Below, piece after piece: positions 29,925-32,010 of a DNA stretch of 32,010 nt. Origin of the DNA: a virus; the IMG/VR virus record IMGVR_UViG_3300007513_000123, positions 1 through 32,010 of that record; one strand, given 5' to 3'. The position numbers and the translations under genes were made by a program. Below the pieces are notes generated by a model. The model was not told the origin of the DNA. It saw nothing but the letters and a program-made list of their open reading frames with translations, and did not search any database. The stretch's first letter is position 1. Every line of letters begins with the position of its first letter.

Positions 29925-32010
29925 ATGGCTGATGATCAAATTAAAAACGCGGAAAGACTCGCTGATTTACAATCGCAGGAAGAAATTCGTTTAAAAAATA
30001 TAACGAAAGCCGAAGAGGCGCGCTCCGTAGTACTTCAGAATCAAGTGGGAATGCTGAAAGAGATGGAGAAAGCTGTTATGGCGCTCCAAGCAGCGGGGGA
30101 TGATGCTCTCAAAGCTGAGGAACAAGCAGTCGAAGCAGCCAATGGCAGACTCCAGACACTTTTGCAGATTGGTACTGCAAGCAAGGAAGAGATTGAGTAC
30201 GCACGAACCCTTTTAGGTGAAGCCGAAAATCAATTGACAGCGCGCCAAGAGCTTAGGGATGTTAGCTTAGATGCCATAACTGAAGAACGTACCGGCAGAG
30301 AAAAAATTTTAGAGAAGCATGAGAAAGAGCTTGAATTAAAAGACAAGTTAAATTCCAAGACACAACAGATTTTGTCGGCAATGACCGGTATCGATGATAT
30401 GGCTAAGAACACGGTTATAGGACAGTTCTTTGCAACGGCACAGGCAATTGGGTTTGTTGGTGCCTTAGCACAGGTCGGCGCTGCCATGAAATCGGTCTTC
30501 ACAATGACTAATATTTTAGGCTCCGCTGGCATCGGGCTTGCCTTTTATTTGATGAAAAACGCATATGCGGCAGAAGCGGCACGTGCTGAATTCAACGCAA
30601 CTACTGCTGCTGCCGGAGCGTTCGACGCTCAGATTGTGAACAGCACAGCGCATATGAAGAGTCTTGGTATGGATACGAAAGATTATGCCAATGCGCTGGG
30701 ATCGCTGCGGAATAACATATCCTTTTTTGCCGACTTGCCCGATCACGGTGACGCATTAGCCAAACTAAATGCACAAATGGGTAAACTTGGTGTTGATCAA
30801 GCTGCGCTAAATTCATTGCAGGAATTTGAGCATACGCTCGGCGGCGGCAATGTCGAAGAGTTCACTCTCAATCTCCTTGGCGCCTCAAAAGCTATTGGTA
30901 TGGACTTGAATAAGGTTGTTGCTAATGCCTCGCAGCATATGAATAAATTTGCAGTTTATGGTGATCGAGCGAAAGAAGTTTTTATAGGAATGCAATCACA
31001 TGCAAAGAAACTCGGCGCCGAAATCAGTGATTTAACAGACATAACAGATCAATATAACACGGTTAGTGGCTCGATTGCTGCTGCCGCAAAATTAAATATG
31101 GCACTCGGCGGCGCTTATATCAATGCAAATAAAATGAGAGGTCTTTCGGACGAACAGAGAATTGTAGAAATCAAAAGGGCAATCGAAGCCTCCGGTCAAA
31201 GTATAGAGACAATGAGTGTTGAGTCAAAACGTCGTTTTATTCAACTATCGGGAATTAAAAATGAAGCTTTGGCATTAAAAATGCTAGGCAAGACAAAGGC
31301 TGAAGAATTAAAAAAAGCGTCTGACGGCGCCATCGCCGCGACGGCATCCCAAGACGAACTAAACAAGGCGACGGAGAGTTCTCTAACGCCAATGCAAAAG
31401 CTGGCAACGTTGTTTTCTGACCTTCTTGCAGTCGTTAAACCAATCATCGATGGTTTGCACTGGGTCGCCGATGGAATGAAATCAATTTTTGGTGGTGGGT
31501 TCTGGGCGGGTCTTGGAACAATGGCTAGTCTATGGGCGGGTTATAAGCTTGCAGTTTGGGCTGTGGTAGCAGCAAAGACCGCATTTATGACTCGGATAAT
31601 TGGGTTGTGGCCATGGCAGGTAAAATCCGCTGCCACAACAGCGCTAGACGCAGGAGCACAAAAGGATGGTGCCGTCTCTACAGAACTAAATAATGCAGCA
31701 AAATTGAAGGGTACTCCTATTACACAAGCATTCGGCGCCGCAGCCTCGATGAGCGCGGGACAGATTCTGGCAATGGGCGCCGCTCTACTGTTTGCTGCGA
31801 TCGGCATTGGGATCATTGTTGGTTCTTTAGCATTATTGGCTATGCAAATGAAAGAGATGTCTGTTGGTCAGATGGCTATGTTTACAGGAGTCATTATAAC
31901 TATTGGACTTGTTCTGAAAATGCTGATTCCTGTTTTCGCAGCTAACGCAGCAGCAGCATCAGCAGCAGCCGGTGCTTTTACACTACTGGCAATTGCTGCA
32001 TCAATGGCAG
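29925..32010 (+). CDS. Tape measure protein (3' truncated by window end)
   Basis: At least 695 residues; the frame is open to the last base. The start is ATG 29925 (MADDQIKN); an ATG at 29921 stops after three codons. The N-terminal 140 residues are a charged coiled coil (KAEEARSVVLQNQVGMLKEM and onward). A hydrophobic region follows (FFATAQAIGFVGALAQVG and ILGSAGIGLAFYLM), then a long helical part rich in Ala/Lys. Further membrane-like segments come after it (GGFWAGLGTMASLWAGYKLA, LLFAAIGIGIIVGSLALLAM, MFTGVIITIGLVLKMLIPVF). Coil plus several hydrophobic helices, large size and position after tube and tail-assembly genes are typical of tape measure proteins, which set tail length and help DNA cross the inner membrane. 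It is already longer than T4 gp29 (590). Confidence 0.85.
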   Translation, partial: MADDQIKNAERLADLQSQEEIRLKNITKAEEARSVVLQNQVGMLKEMEKAVMALQAAGDDALKAEEQAVEAANGRLQTLLQIGTASKEEIEYARTLLGEAENQLTARQELRDVSLDAITEERTGREKILEKHEKELELKDKLNSKTQQILSAMTGIDDMAKNTVIGQFFATAQAIGFVGALAQVGAAMKSVFTMTNILGSAGIGLAFYLMKNAYAAEAARAEFNATTAAAGAFDAQIVNSTAHMKSLGMDTKDYANALGSLRNNISFFADLPDHGDALAKLNAQMGKLGVDQAALNSLQEFEHTLGGGNVEEFTLNLLGASKAIGMDLNKVVANASQHMNKFAVYGDRAKEVFIGMQSHAKKLGAEISDLTDITDQYNTVSGSIAAAAKLNMALGGAYINANKMRGLSDEQRIVEIKRAIEASGQSIETMSVESKRRFIQLSGIKNEALALKMLGKTKAEELKKASDGAIAATASQDELNKATESSLTPMQKLATLFSDLLAVVKPIIDGLHWVADGMKSIFGGGFWAGLGTMASLWAGYKLAVWAVVAAKTAFMTRIIGLWPWQVKSAATTALDAGAQKDGAVSTELNNAAKLKGTPITQAFGAAASMSAGQILAMGAALLFAAIGIGIIVGSLALLAMQMKEMSVGQMAMFTGVIITIGLVLKMLIPVFAANAAAASAAAGAFTLLAIAASMA

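Overview
The window is part of a tailed-phage genome: a contractile-tailed, T4-related myovirus in the broad sense, of the marine or 'far-T4' kind. Every supported gene lies on the + strand. Recognisable T4-type virion genes are terminase large subunit (gp17), portal (gp20), prohead protease (gp21), scaffold (gp22), major capsid protein (gp23), neck proteins (gp13/gp14), tail terminator (gp15), sheath (gp18), tube (gp19), a gp26-type baseplate/tail-assembly protein and a tape measure protein cut by the right edge. Strong AGGAG-type ribosome binding sites and spanin-like envelope genes suggest a Gram-negative host that uses Shine-Dalgarno initiation. The host cannot be named from the sequence.

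Layout. 1-3629 is the end of a replication/recombination block: the C-terminus of a Toprim primase and a single-chain fusion of the SbcD/gp47 nuclease with the SbcC/gp46 ATPase. 3678-4781 holds three small membrane-associated genes that could be a lysis (holin/spanin-like) cassette. 4781-7800 holds a collagen-linked fibre protein with a duplicated domain and three small unknown genes. 7813-14107 is the DNA-packaging and prohead block: terminase, portal, putative core proteins, a DUF1360-like membrane protein, protease and another core candidate. 14118-14333 encodes a phage version of ribosomal protein bS21. 14363-19184 holds fibre or decoration proteins, two of which end in a self-cleaving S74 chaperone domain. 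19255-22094 is scaffold plus major capsid protein. 22198-32010 is the neck, sheath, tube, tail-assembly and tape-measure block.

Regulation. Seven intergenic spacers contain a near-identical element, (A/T)CTATTTAT(A/T), with 16 to 38 bases between it and the next start codon. I interpret it as this phage's late promoter element. Strong stem-loop terminators follow the large fibre, the major capsid and the tail-assembly genes, and a weaker hairpin follows the sheath. Within blocks many genes overlap by ATGA or TAATG, which implies translational coupling.

Best leads: the nuclease-ATPase fusion; the late bS21 gene; the conserved intergenic element; a seven-T run at the end of the gp26-like gene that could join it to a downstream frame in the position where lambda has G/GT; small proteins between packaging genes that carry protease-like cleavage sites; and a gene order that differs from T4. 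There is no gene-free stretch over 300 bases; the longest gap is about 120 bases. I saw no tRNA, CRISPR array, insertion sequence or integrase.
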